Below, piece by piece: positions 1-11,339 of a stretch of DNA of 64,000 nucleotides. The stretch spans positions 261,013,062 through 261,077,061 of the forward strand of contig JARDYH010000003.1 of assembly GCA_029215795.1 (NCBI GenBank), in the 5' to 3' direction. The stretch's first letter is position 1, and each line of letters opens with the position of its first letter. The notes under the pieces were generated by a model that was not told the DNA's origin, made no database searches, and saw only the letters and a program-made list of their open reading frames with translations. The position numbers and the translations under genes are program-made. This DNA is from Anniella stebbinsi (taxonomy: Eukaryota; Chordata; Lepidosauria; Squamata; Anniellidae).

Positions 1-1680
1 TCTTTCCAGTAACCACTCACAGTAGATGGGTAATTCTTGCTTCCCAGGTGTTCTGTGGAGGAATAATGTAACTGCCTCCCCTCTAGGAGAGGCTCAGGTG
101 CAGTCACCCAAGATGCAAATCAATTCTCCTCTCAAAGAAAGAAAGAAAGAAAAAGAAAGGAAATATTTCAAGCACCAGCTTGAGCCGTAAAAGGTCTTCA
201 GAGAATAAAAGGCACCAACAGATGTTATTCAGTCATCGGCTTGGTTTCTCAAAGAGATGTCTAGGAGTGAGTCAGCAGAAATGTTACCATTAAAAGCCCA
301 TGTTGCCAAGGTGGAATGAAGATGGGGATGGGTGGAAAATATACTGATGTGGAAAGGCCCACAAACTGCCCAGGAAATATTTTCCAAAGATCCAGAAACC
401 CAGCAAGATTTGATCAATATCCCAGCATACATAGAGAAATCAGTATCCAAGTGCATGTAGCTGTCATGTTACCCAACAGCTGTATTCGTCCAGGATTTTT
501 TCTTCACCTTTCAGTGCAAGCAATTTCCAAGTTCCAATCCTGTTTTCTCAAAATGGATCCTATCATCAGAACATGGGCTGCCTGCCATGCAATAGACCAG
601 GAGATTCTTTGCCTGTTTCCCAGCGGGCTGAGATCCAGAAGCTGTCATATAGCTCAGAAGCTCCTTGCTGTGCAAAGCTTCACAAGGGCAGAACTAAGAA
701 GATCCTGGTGTTTGATTGCTGGAGGGTTTTGCACTGTGCTCTTTTTAAAATAAAAAATCTGTAAGGATTGAAATACAAAACAAACCAAATTACATTCACA
801 ACCCAGAGGACTGCATGACTGAAAAAGCTGTAAAAGGGATGAGGGTACCAAAGCTATAAATATATAACCAGAGGCAAATTCAAGTTTTCCTGCTGCAATA
901 GAACTAAACCTACATGCTTTATGCCCTGTGCTGAAAAAGCTTCTTGTTACAAATCCTATATAAGTTAAATCTGCTAGCCATTGTTTTCATCAGTAATTTT
1001 TGGACAACTTAATTGAAAATGCCCCTATGGTTATGACACAAAGGGTTATCAATAATGAAATCATATATATAAGTAAGTCTCGTTATATACAGTGCACCTT
1101 ACTTCTGCGTAAATATGTACAGGATTCAAGCTTAATAGGTGTTTGTTACCATTTCATGTCCTAAAATATCATTCATGATATGATTGCATGCAATACACAT
1201 GGTCCCCCCGCCCTGCAGTGTTTAAAAATAATAAGGTGGATGGAATCACAGCAGGGGAAAGCAGAGAATGAATTTCTACAGTGTTGGGGCCGTTTTCTTT
1301 TCCCTGGCAGAAAGAAATGTGATTGTATTTGTATCTTTCTCTCTCTGTGTGTGTATTGCCACATTTAACTGTTGAAATGTTCCATTATTGTAAAGGAAAG
1401 AAACAAATGGAGCTAGACTTCTTGTATGGTACGTGCCACAGTTCAACTAATTTCTGTTGCCATTCCTCTAGGGTAAAGAATTGTACATCTGCATATATTG
1501 CATATGCTTCATTCCATAGTCCCATATTATACTTAATTTGTGAGTGTAAGTGTGCTTATGTTTGGTGTGGCTAAAGCAGTTTGCTTGTTTTGCGACTCAC
1601 CTCTCACCCATCACACCACCTCAAATGCTCCCAATTGTATCATAATTTCACCCATACTAGCCTGCCCACACTTTAAAATC
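1..1680. other. No gene recognised; mostly unique sequence
   Basis: No protein family, RNA gene or dispersed repeat was recognised here. The open frames are short, overlap on both strands and lack splice context. A short purine run of GAAA units sits at about 137-162. It may be intergenic or intronic. Confidence 0.5.
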
Positions 1681-1684
1681 AGCA

Positions 1685-2052
1685 AGAGAGGCACTCCTAA
1701 CTTGCTCACCTATGAGAGCAGTTAGGTGGGAAACCACATGGGAGAGGGCCTTTTCCACAGTGGCCCCACACCCCTGGAATAAGTTGCCATGGTGGATCCA
1801 CCAAGCCCTATCATTGCAGGCTTTTAAAAAGACCCTGAAAGCATGCTATTTTACTTTGGCATTCCCTTGATATCTTTGCTGTTGTCCTGTTTTTATTGCT
1901 TTTTGCATCTTTACTGTGCATCTTTTGCTTTTTAGTACCGTATTGGGTTTTGTATTATTATGTGTTTTATTATTGTAAGGCGCCTTTGGAGGACTTCTTC
2001 CCTGAAAGGCAGCTAAGAAATATTTTAAATAATAATGAAATAATAATAACTT
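1685..2052 (+). repeat. L2-like LINE, 3' end
   Basis: The stretch from about 1725 reads like the end of an L2-clade ORF2 (GRAFSTVAPHPWNKLPWW-like: gagagggccttttccacagtggccccacacc region), followed by a T-rich 3' untranslated part and a tail of AATAAT units at 2028-2048. The reading frame is broken. The same module recurs at 57.8, 45.6, 37.3 and 49.2 kb. Clade assignment is from remembered family similarity. Confidence 0.6.
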
Positions 2053-2766
2053 CATGGATAATGCGTATTTACTGATATCTTTCCAATCATAAAACTATCC
2101 ACCAGCGTGCCAACACTGCTTCTCTAGCTGTCTTCCAGCAGAAATCAGGCTCAGGCAACAACAAATCATAAGCAGCCACAGGGAAGCACTGATACCACAG
2201 CATAACCTTCCCTAAACTGTGCCTATACTATCAAATGTATTCATTTCTTGATATGCCTCAAGTCTCTCAACCCCTTCTTGCCACTCATAATTTGCATTCT
2301 ATTGTAAAAAGGAGCATTTCTACCACCCTGTGTTATAAGTAATTTGCATAGCATTTTAACCAGGAGCATTTCTATGTTGTATCATGAAGGAGCAAAGTTG
2401 GGTGGGGTGGGATACGTTTGGTTGGTTCAACTCAAGTTTAATATTCCGAAAAATGCTGGGAGGAACAGTATAATGGTTTAATGAATATAAATAGTTTGGT
2501 ATGTACCCAGTCCCATTCATTTCAATGGGTCTATTCTAAGTTGGACTAACATTGCATATAACCCCTTGAAATTGATACATTTTAATGGCTCATAACCTTT
2601 AAGATGGAAGGTGCGCATTCCAACATTTGGGGTTTGTGTTTTTTCAGAAGATGTTTTTGTTTTTATTTTCTTGCTTTGTGCATTTTAGTGCATAGCAATT
2701 TCATGGAATAGAAAAAGAAATGGGTGATGGTGTCTTGGAATTTATAAGTTCAAGTATCAGTACTTA
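2053..2766. other. No gene; unique or unrecognised DNA
   Basis: AT-rich sequence without a recognised gene. A short piece near 2505-2575 (cccattcatttcaatgggt) belongs to a widespread 'P2' repeat also seen near 15.0, 31.7 and 61.6 kb. Confidence 0.4.
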
Positions 2767-2855
2767 TCATAGAATCATAGACTAGCAGAGTTGGAAGGTG
2801 CCTATAAGGCCATCTAGTCCAACCCCCCATTGAGTCCAACCCCCTGCTCAATGTT
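2767..2855 (-). repeat. CR1 LINE, extreme 3' tail
   Basis: Contains the typical reversed CR1 tail (agaatcatagac, gagttggaaggtgcc, gtccaacccc). The last part, gagtccaaccccctgctcaatg, is repeated imperfectly, a small internal duplication. Same family as the CR1 copies at 22.4, 23.6 and 23.8 kb. Confidence 0.8.
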
Positions 2856-2857
2856 TA

Positions 2858-3008
2858 GGAATACAGGAAGCTATCCTATACTAAGTCAGGCCATTGGGAC
2901 ATCTAGCTCAACATTGGGACATCCAGCTTCAGTTGGCAGTGATTCTCCAGGATTTCAGTCTCTCTCAGCCCTACCTCGATATGCCCAAGATAGAACCCAT
3001 GACCTTTT
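2858..3008 (-). repeat. tRNA-Ala-derived SINE, partly decayed
   Basis: Read on the minus strand it ends in the body shared with the copies at 11.3 and 33.6 kb (ctatcctatactaagtcagg and the cagtctctctcagcc block). The tRNA-like head is truncated and only a weak B box (GGTTCTATC) remains. Confidence 0.6.
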
Positions 3009-3222
3009 TCATAAGAAGCATAAGAACATAAGAAGTGCCATGCTGGATCAGACCAAGGTTCCATCTAGTCCAGCATTCTGTTCACACAGTTGCCAACCAG
3101 TTGTTGACCAGGAACCCACAAGCAGGACACATGTGCAAGGGCACCATTCCATCCATGTTCCCCAGCAACAAGTGTACATAGGCATACTGCCTCTGCAACT
3201 GAAGCATGTTTTCTACCACTGA
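3009..3222 (-). repeat. CR1-like LINE 3' tail, subfamily K
   Basis: Shows the module cataagaacataagaag, gctggatcagaccaagg, ccatctagtccagcattctg, ending near tgttccccagcaacaagtg. The same module recurs at 31.8, 42.4, 48.3, 53.2 and 54.7 kb. At 42.3 and 32.1 kb it follows the end of a LINE ORF, which is why it is assigned to a LINE rather than a SINE. Confidence 0.65.
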
Positions 3223-3599
3223 GGTACAGCTCAGTTTATACCTCCCTGGGTGAGGGAATGGGGTATCTGGCAACAGCTGGGTGAGACAAGAGTGGAACAT
3301 ACCACCTTGTAATTGCTAAGACTTTATGTGGGTTGTATTTGAGGGGAAACAAAGCTGAGGGGAGCAGAAAGCTGCAAACACCAAGAGAAGTAATCAAGCA
3401 CTCGAAATTCTTTTCCCTAAAAGATTCCTTTAAATTAAGGTGTGTGGGCAGTAAGGTAGGAATGCCATCAATAAACTAGAATGAATTTAAAAAATAGTTT
3501 GTATTTTTAAGGTGCAATTCCTGGATGCATTTGGAACCCAATCAAGATGGCCATACACTGCAACATATCACAAAGGAAAATAGGAATGTGTTTCTTACA

Positions 3600-3835
3600 G
3601 CATCCCTATTTATTTATTGCATTTCTATCCCACCTTTTTCCTCCAAGGAACCCACAGTGGTGTACATAACCCTCCTCCTCTCCATTTTTATCCTCACAAC
3701 AACAACCCTGCAAGGTAGGTTGGGCTGAGAGTCTGTGACTGGCCCCAGTGGGTTTCTGTGGCTGAGTGGGGACTAGAACCCGGATATCCCAACTCCTAGT
3801 CCAACACTCTAGCCACTACACCACGCTATTCACAT
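3600..3835 (-). repeat. MIR-like CORE SINE
   Basis: On the minus strand it reads as a tRNA-like head with a B box in GGGTTCTAGTCCCC context, then a MIR-type core (gtcacagactctcagcc) and a 3' part ctaccttgcagggttgttgtg. This order matches MIR. A near-identical copy lies at 5630-5875. The good preservation suggests a relatively young copy. Confidence 0.75.
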
Positions 3836-4702
3836 TCTAGGGATAACACAGTGATCAGGCCACCATTACTCATTGCTCAATTATTTGCTTAATTCTGCAT
3901 TAGCCTACACAGAAAGAGTGCTTATTCTTTTGGTTAAAATATATATGGGGGGGGGGGGGAAGCAAACACACAAATTGTCGGACAATGTGCCACCATGGAT
4001 CAAAATATACTTCAGCATCTACCATGTGTGAAATGCTTTTAATGTCCCTGTGTGCATCATGCATTTGTATGCATGTGCCCTAGAGGACAGGAGCAGGTCT
4101 GAGCTTTCACTTCTAGAGACTTGGGGGAGGGGGAAGAGGATGAAAACCAGAACAACTCCTGTTCAAATAAATAAACAAGGAATTCCTCCAAAGGAAAAAT
4201 GAATAAATTAAAATGAGAATAAAACAGGGGCAAGGATGGATCAGACAGATCACGTTAAACAGAGTACCTCCCTATTCCCCCTCCTCCTTCCCGTAGAAGG
4301 AATGTCTAGATTCCAGGGGCTATTTTTTATTATTATTATTTATTTGGTCAATTCTACTCAGATAGAGGCATACATAAGGGACTTGCAGATCTGCTTCCAA
4401 TGCAAACTAACTGAAATTAATGACGCATTCACCCAAGAGAGATTGTTTTTTAACACACACACACACACCACATCGGACAGGTTTGTTCTGGATCCAGGAC
4501 TGATGCAGTTAATCACTAAAACCATACATTTATTGCCGTGACGAACATAGCAGAAATAGCAAGGTCTCCAAGAAAAACGTTTCAGCTTCCAACTTGTCCA
4601 GTAGGTGAATTAAGCAGAAGCCAAACGCGTGGCATTACGGCTTTCCTACTTCTGTTATATTACTCACACTGATTTGTGTGGGTGTGCGTGTTATCTATAC
4701 CC

Positions 4703-4733
<31 letters not shown>

Positions 4734-4744
4734 CCCACACATTT
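3836..4744. other. No gene; unique DNA with simple repeats
   Basis: Holds a G run (about 3949-3959), a TTA run (4330-4350), a short AC run (4456-4469) and a CTGT/CT run (4705-4733) at the edge of the CpG island. No coding feature recognised. Confidence 0.45.
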
Positions 4745-5415
4745 GCCTGCGACTCAGGAGCAAGGCGCGAGGCCCGTTCGGCAGCAACAGCAGCAGTTTC
4801 TCTTCACCTCCTGAGGCGCGACCAACCCCGCAGAGACTTCCGCCGAAGGCGCAGCAGGCCCTTCGCTCGCCCGCCCCGCCCCAGAGCCTCCAGGAGGCGC
4901 CGCCAGCCGAGCGAGAGGCGCTGACGACTTGGCGCCAAGCGGCACGCGCTGCCTCCCCCACCCCTGACCGCGACGGCCCCCAGTTGAACCGGGGGGGGGG
5001 GGGTCTCGCGACTGTCGGAGGCGCGCGCGGGCGGGCGGGGACGGAGAGCCCCGCGAAAGAGGCGGCGAAATTTATGGCGCCGCATTGAGCCGGCGCCCGC
5101 GGCCCCGCTCCACCCCGTCTCCGTCAGCCTCCCTTTCTCACGCGCCCTCGGGCGCGCTCGGCTCCTCCTCCCGCCGGGCAGCGCGCGTGGGGAGGCTCCG
5201 GGGGAGACCGGCGCCCTCGCAAAGCGCTGCTGCTGCGCCTTCTTCGCTGGAGAGAGCGAGAGCGAGAGAGGCGCGCGAGGCGAGAGAAAACGCCAGCTCG
5301 GCTCTCTCCAGTCGCCACCGCTGAGGCGCCGTCGGCCAAGCTCCCTCATTTCCCTGTCGCTGTCTTGAAACTCGGGAAAGCCAAGGCGATAGTAATGACG
5401 CGGGGGGCGGGGGGG
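4745..5415. promoter_or_regulatory. CpG island, candidate promoter / first exon
   Basis: CpG dinucleotides are abruptly dense from about 4765 to 5335 and scarce on both sides. The segment is free of recognisable repeats apart from a G run at 4989-5002. Several long open frames on both strands are arginine/alanine/serine-rich products of GC composition and none resembles a known protein. CpG islands of this size usually mark promoters of housekeeping or developmental genes. Direction and gene identity cannot be decided from the sequence. Confidence 0.7.
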
Positions 5416-5451
5416 GGGGTTGAGATAGGGGAAGGGTGTGTGAGAGAAACC

Positions 5452-5590
5452 GGGGCCCTTTCTACACCGTAGGGGTGTAGCGGGAGGGAGGGAGCAGGGC
5501 CATCCCAGAAGTACCTAATACACACCATCTGCACACAGGGAGCAGCCCGGGGCCATCCCAGGCAAAAAGCCTGGTGTGGAAAGGACCCCT
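5452..5590. mobile_element. Small inverted-repeat element (candidate MITE)
   Basis: Ends are inverted copies: GGGGCCCTTTCTACACC at the left and its near complement ggtgtggaaaggacccct at the right (5573-5590). No convincing target-site duplication was found, so the class is uncertain. Confidence 0.4.
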
Positions 5591-5629
5591 ACCTACCTCT
5601 GGTGGGAAGTATCCGAAAGAAGTGGAGGG

Positions 5630-5875
5630 GAGCTTATTATTGTTGTTGTTATTATTATTGCATTGATATCCCATCCCACCTTTTTTCCCTCTTGCAAGGA
5701 ACCCAAGGTGGCATCCCTCCTCTCCAATTTATCCTCACAACAACCCTGTGAGGTAGGTTGAGAGTCCGTGACTGGACCAAAGTCACCCGGTGAGCTTCAT
5801 GGCTGCGTGGGGACTAGAACCCGGATCTCCCAAGTCCCAGTCCGACACCCTAACCGCCACACCACACTGGCTGTA
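5630..5875 (-). repeat. MIR-like CORE SINE
   Basis: Minus strand: tRNA-like head (tgtggtgtggcggttaggg, B box gggttctagtcccc), MIR core, then tacctcacagggttgttgtg and a tail of AAT/AAC units (5636-5662 on the plus strand). One of the best-preserved SINEs in the window. Confidence 0.8.
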
Positions 5876-6084
5876 ATAATGAGTGTCTGGGAGAGATGTA
5901 CGGATTTATTATCAACACATAGGCGAGAGAGGAAGGGGGTTATTCGTGTGGGTATATAAGAGAGAAGGAAAAAGGAACAAGGACAGCTAAGTATCCCCCT
6001 GACTGAGAGGCAGCATCTGCTCCGCACTATAACTGCTCTGTCTCCTCTGAGGGGCAGGAGCTGTCCAAGGTCTCTTCCTCCCTC
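5876..6084. other. No gene recognised
   Basis: Short unique stretch between two SINEs; nothing supported. Confidence 0.4.
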
Positions 6085-6270
6085 AACAGTCCTGCTTTTC
6101 AAGATCCTGTGGGGTTGACCCAACTACTGGGAACTGCTGCATGTAGGGCATGTACTTCCCACTGAACCGCGGCTCCTCCCCAAGCATGGCAGTGTGCTGA
6201 ATGGAGAGGCCAAGATCTGATCCTGGGATTCCTCTGCAGGCAAGAAGCCTGCTCTGCCACTGAGCCATGG
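6085..6270 (-). repeat. tRNA-derived SINE (tRNA-Ala type)
   Basis: On the minus strand it starts with an A-box-like stretch (atggctcagtggcagagcag) followed by a decayed B-box region (aatcccaggatcagatc). It is an old, diverged relative of the copies at 6.4 and 11.4 kb. Confidence 0.5.
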
Positions 6271-6324
6271 GTCCATGCATGAATGCATGTAGCTTTCCCT
6301 GCCTTTCATCTGAGTCAGTCCAGG

Positions 6325-6505
6325 AATCCGCCTCGCTGATTGCTGTCTCCTCAGACCAGGCAGGAGTTCTCCAAGGTCTTGGCCATGCAGGGTCTTTGCC
6401 AGTCATGCAAGCAGAGACCTCTTTTCACAGGAGATGCCAAGAATCAAGCCTCGTATCTCCTCCATGCAAAGCATGTGCTGTGGCTGCTACTGAGCTGTGA
6501 GCCCT
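6325..6505 (-). repeat. tRNA-Ala-derived SINE
   Basis: Minus strand: cagctcagtagcag, then catgctttgcatggagg, where the tRNA-Ala(TGC) anticodon region is still readable, then gcttgattcttggcatctcc corresponding to the T arm and acceptor end. The body continues to about 6325. Confidence 0.6.
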
Positions 6506-8400
6506 ACCTGAGAAGGTGAATGTGCTTGAAGGAAAAGAAATGCTGAAGGAAAATGGGGTGTGGGTGTTGCATAAATGTATGGAGAATGTGCAAGGAATGG
6601 TTAATGCTGTGTGTGAGAATTACAGGAAAGGGCTGTTTTTTCCTATAGGAAGGATCCGATGGGGAACACATGCACAAGAGAGAGATTTTTGATGTGTGCA
6701 TGTGTTTGGGGGGGGGGGGAGAGGAAATGACAGAAGATGGTAAACTTTGTATGGAGGGAAGAGAGAACTGCAGGGAAGGGTTAATTTGTGCACGCAAAGA
6801 CAACTGCATGAAGAAGCTGCCTGCATGCATGTTCTTTGACGGAGAGTAAGTAGTGGGAAGGGGACACATTAATTTTGTGTGTTACAAAGAATGGCAGAAA
6901 GAACCGATCGTCTGTCTGTCTGTCTTATCTCACATTGCCATTAGCAAAATATAGACTCTATGAAGGGAGCTTTTCCATCTACGCAGTTGGAGTAAGCACT
7001 TTATATGAGGCATGTTAAAGTGTTTCAGAGATGAAAAGGCTGATGAATGTGCAAATAAAGGGGAGCTAAAAAGTGTCCATGGTGGATGGGTGAACATTAG
7101 ACTGGTATCCCCAGACAGGTGTCATGATGTGTGGTGTGTGTGAGAGAGAAGGTAATGGCATTTGTGGGTGTTGTTGCTATTTAGATGGTGGGGGGGGAGG
7201 GGAGAATGTAGAAAGTGTGTTGTGTTATTGAGTGGCTGAATTGCAGGGGCAATAGTGTGTGTGTGTGTTAGCAGAAGTGAAAAAAATGGTGTTGCAAGCA
7301 GAGTAACCATGTATATACACACGATTATGCTGCTTATTACAGCAGGTGTCACGATGGAGTTAATGCATGTCTGTGAGACAGAAAGGTTTGGGGTCAGTGT
7401 GTCTGAGAGTGTGAAGCAGAGTTGCAGTGAGTCACGAGGCTCCGGATGGACTCAGCATGTGGGAAGAGGTGTGTGTGTGTGTGCGTGTCTGTGTGTGTGC
7501 ACGCATGCATGTGCTGGAGGAGAATTTACATCTCTGTGTTTGCAGGTTTGAAAAAGAAAAGTGACTGAAAACATACTATATCTGAAAAGAGTAACCCTGC
7601 TGCTGAGGCCACTCTGAGAAGCACGTCACCTGATCCCCCTGTACACCTGATGACATAGGTTGTGCATAAAAAAAGGAGAAGAAATATTCTAGAGGTCTTG
7701 ATTTTGTGTTTGCGAAAGTTCCTTGAATCGCAGACATCCAATTTGTGGCTTTGACGAGAGGTTTGTTTGTTTGTTTTTTTTGGTAGTTCTAGATCCCTAC
7801 ATGGTAGATCTATTCTAGTGAGAAAGAGTTTGGGGAGGAGGGAATGTGTGCCTGTGTGTGTGTGTGTGTGTGTGTGTGGTTGGAAAAACGGGATGGAGCT
7901 ATTGACAGGTGAATGACTGTATGATTTAAATGCTCTCCTAAAGGAGCCCCTTCTAGTCTCTATGCGATTGTGAGATAATGTGGGTATAACATGAGCTATG
8001 GTGGGTACCTTTTCTGAGGGAAGACTATTGTGTGCCTCTTAATGGGCAGGGTCTGTGGGTGATGCTGGATTGACTGTGTGTATAAAAACAGTGAAGCTGT
8101 GCCAGTTGGGAGGGAAAGGGGTCACTTAGGGTGCCCTGCAGAAAGCTGGAAGGTTGGCGAGGCTATATTATATGTGCTTGTCTGAACACATGCACACACA
8201 ATACATAGGGGAGTCCCTACACGTGTCATCTGAGAGAGAGCCTCACTGAGCTAAGGGGATCCCTCTTCAAGATCCTTCTTAGATGAGATTGATGACCAGT
8301 CTCTCTCTCTCTCTCTCTCTCTTTGTGTGTGTGTGTGTGTGTGTGCTGCCCTGCTTCTCATGCATACACACATGCCACAATAACATTAAAAAAAAATAAA
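6506..8400. other. GT-rich, strand-skewed non-coding stretch
   Basis: The plus strand is conspicuously poor in C and rich in G and T for about 1.7 kb. It contains GT runs at about 7253-7269, 7469-7500 and 7846-7880, a CT run followed by a GT run (8302-8345) and G runs near 6710 and 7190. No gene recognised; the open frames here come from the GT repeats. Confidence 0.5.
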
Positions 8401-9320
8401 AAAAATATAACAGCTTGCTAATTTATTATGGCTGATACAATGATAAACAGCACCGACTGTCTAGTCATTTGCAAAACAAGGGAAGTAGATATATTATAGA
8501 AGATGGATTGCTGCTTTAACATGCAGGTTTTGAATGAGCTCTCAGGTTTTTTTTGTTTGTTTTTTTTAAAAAATAAGCCTTTTGTCCATTTTCTCTAAGG
8601 ATTCCGTTTCTACCGCTCATCAGTGAAATCAACACCCTCCCCTAAAACTGTCTTATCTTGTATTATTATTAAAATCACGTTTTGGTCACAGGTGCCCCAA
8701 CTGAGCTATTAATAAGGGTGGAGGAGGAGGGGAGGGTCGTGAAGGAAAGGAAAGGTGAATAAAACAAGAGAGATCAGTAAAACAATAAATCCTTAATGAA
8801 TAGCAGGTCATTTTGCCATGAACAGTCTTGGCGGCATCCTGCTGTTATAAGTGTCCATAGGATTTTCTCTGGGTGCGGGAAAGACCTGGAGAGCGCACAA
8901 ATTACAGGCTGAAATAAAAAGGGGCTGAGGAGGGAGGGAAAACCCACAACGCCCCTCCCCACACACACACTAAAAACAACCTTTGCTGCAACCAAAGAGA
9001 GAAACACTTTCATTCAAAAGCAAGTACTTAATAGCATTATTTTATTTATTCATTCCTTTATTTATGGCTATTTAGCGCCCCCTCCCCCATTTTCATATAT
9101 TTCTACCTAATTATTTCTGGAATCAGGTCCTTTCTTTGGCTTTTAGGGGAAGAAAAAGGTTGAATTTGGGTTTGCTTGGTTGTTTTTGCTCCTCTACCTA
9201 AGAAGGCTGCGGTTACGTTTCGGTTTTGATCCCGTTTCATTTTTATTTCCAAAATAAGGCATCTCAGCATGGATCAGAACAGTTTATTTTAACATATTAG
9301 ATAGGCAAAGGGGAGGAGGA
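8401..9320. other. Repeat-free AT-rich stretch, candidate conserved non-coding DNA
   Basis: No dispersed repeats or long open frames. It lies directly downstream of the minus-strand promoter-like block. Homeodomain-type cores (taat, attatt) are frequent, but AT-rich DNA gives these by chance. Confidence 0.3.
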
Positions 9321-9864
9321 AGGGAGAATCTCTCCCGCACCTTCTTTCTGTCTCTCTTTTTAAATGGATCCGGATTAAAACGTCCCAAAATGCCAACCTA
9401 AGCTCAAAAGACCTCTCCAGGTTTGTAGCCCCCACCCTTCTAAAGAACGAAATATACTTATTTCTAATGCCACCTATTTCACCCACGGTGGAAAGGGTGT
9501 GTGTGCCGGGGGGGGGGGGAGAGCAGAGAAGGGAAAATCAATAAGATCGAATTCATTTTCCTTGGGTCTCTAAAACGCCAGGCAAGATTTTTGTCCCCCC
9601 AAATTGCTAATAAATCACCCCAGACAGTCTTTAACTTCCTACCCACAGCGGTATCGCCGCCTCACCATCTCATCTCTTTGCCATCCATCCACCTCTTCCA
9701 AACGCTGCACGCAAAACCAGCAGCACGCAAATACCCCTGAGTGCCTCGCTGTGACAGACCCGAGCCCCTGCTAAACGAGCATTTCCCCCCCCCACACACA
9801 CACACACCCATCTTTCCCCTCCCCTCCCTTTCCCTCCCAGCCACCACCACAGATACCTGTCCCC

Positions 9865-10330
9865 TCCCCAAATCGCTTTCCCAGCGATTTACCTGCACGG
9901 ATTTGCCTTCTCGCTTGCAAGAACAGATCTCGAGGCATGTGTCGGTCAAAGAGAATTTCCTTTAGGTTCTTTGGAATAAGGCAGGAAAGGGAAGAAGAGG
10001 AGGAGGAGGAGGAGGAAGGAAGGAAGGAAGAAGAGGAGGAGGAGGGGGGAAAGTGCCGTCCGTTGTCTTTTCAGCAGCGTCAGGCTCGGGGTTCTATCTA
10101 TCTCCAAGAGCAAGGGAGGAGAGCAGAGAGAAAGGAGGGCTAGCGGAGACCCACGTGACGCCTGGATGCTGTCTGTCTGCAAGAGGAGGGAGGAGCCGTG
10201 CGCTCTGCAGCATCGTGGACAGCAACCTCTCCCTACACAACAGCCTCCATCTCTCCATCACATCCCTGCTGGAGCCGGGAGAGAGTCTCGGCGCCAACCG
10301 CGCGCACAGCACCCCCCACCCCCCCAAAAA
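9865..10330 (-). promoter_or_regulatory. CpG-rich promoter-like block with candidate 5' exon
   Basis: Moderately CpG-rich, repeat-poor sequence. On the minus strand a candidate exon ends at about 9893 with CCGTGCAG followed by GTAAATCGC, a good splice-donor context. The upstream part (9895-9960) has an even, exon-like composition. A CACGTG site occurs at 10152-10157. Purine runs of GGA/GGAA lie at 9985-10045. No protein could be recognised, so this may be a 5' untranslated exon or a non-coding transcript. Confidence 0.35.
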
Positions 10331-10604
10331 AAATTGAAATTAAAAAATGAAATTAACGTCTGCGTCTCCTTCACCTCCCCCACCCCACCTCTCTTTTCTT
10401 CTTTTTTCGCCCTTTCTTGCACCAAATTGTGATCTTCTCGTCAAAGCCGGTGACGTGATTCTACTGCTAGCACGCCCCCCCCCCCCTCCTGAAGCCTCTT
10501 TCCCAGCAGGGATCTGGGTAGCGCTGCAGGTATGGAGGAAGATGGGAATCCTCGCGGATTATTCCTAGCCGTGGTGGATCAGTGCAGCGGACGCAGGAGT
10601 CTCA

Positions 10605-10630
10605 GCCTCCTCCTCCTCCTCCTCCTCCCC
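10605..10630 (+). repeat. CCT microsatellite
   Basis: About eight CCT units. They create poly-leucine or poly-proline in overlapping open frames that are not genes. Confidence 0.9.
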
Positions 10631-10707
10631 ACCACCACGGCTCCTGTCAGACCGGCTCTCACCGGCAAGCACACGCAGCATGGGCAAAAGGCAGGCGCAC
10701 AAGTACT

Positions 10708-10711
10708 TCCT

Positions 10712-10755
<44 letters not shown>

Positions 10756-10756
10756 C
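10708..10756 (+). repeat. CTTG microsatellite
   Basis: About eleven tandem CTTG units. They account for the ACLLACLL-type and SKQASKQA-type peptides predicted on the two strands. Confidence 0.95.
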
Positions 10757-11335
10757 TTATTAAAAATGAGCGTGAAGACACCACAAGCGGACCTTTTACA
10801 GAGAGGTTGGATGTTCCAGTACATGAGGAGAGGTCCTGGTTTGGAGATCGGAAGGTTCCCTGCAGCTCAGTGAATTAGGACCTTTCACACGTGTTTGCAA
10901 ACATCTATTTGAAAAGCGGGTGTTTTTAACAGTGCCACCTTGATTCGGAAGGACAACGCAGCAGAAGCAGGAGAGGAGCAAATGAGAGGGATGGCCCAGC
11001 AAGAAGCCCCCGGAAGCTCCCCACCTTTCACCCCGGTGCTTCCTCCTCACAGTTGTGGTCTTTTGGGGGGGGGGAGGGTACAGTGACGCATGCAAGGAAG
11101 GGAAGGCAGTGACTACTTCGACTTCGACTTCTGACCTTCTCTGGGCGTGGGAAGGAAGAGGATTGGGCCAACGGTGCTGCCCAGAGGCAGAGCATGAGCA
11201 GCTTCCTGTACCCACTTGCTCGCCTCCTCTCAGCAGTGCAGGATAGAGAGTTGGCCTCAGAAAGAGCAGCCCCCTCATTCCCTCCCTCCCATGTGATCTC
11301 CCTCTGAATACCATGGTAGCGGCCACCAGGCTCCA
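10757..11335. other. No gene; CpG-moderate unique DNA
   Basis: Nothing recognised beyond a G run at about 11064-11073. It continues the promoter-like block without a clear boundary. Confidence 0.4.
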
Positions 11336-11339
11336 TTAG

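Noticed and set aside
3941..3960. G runs (also near 4990, 6710, 33430, 43256) as G-quadruplex regulators
   Set aside because: Single uninterrupted G runs are common simple repeats; lone tracts without spaced G-triplets are weak evidence.
4804..5349. 181-residue minus-strand open frame in the CpG island
   Set aside because: Arginine/alanine/proline-rich composition, open frames on several strands at once and no recognisable domain; an effect of GC content and lack of stop codons.
10532..10873. 113-residue frame with leucine runs and ACLL repeats, resembling a signal or membrane protein
   Set aside because: The hydrophobic stretches are translations of CCT and CTTG microsatellites.
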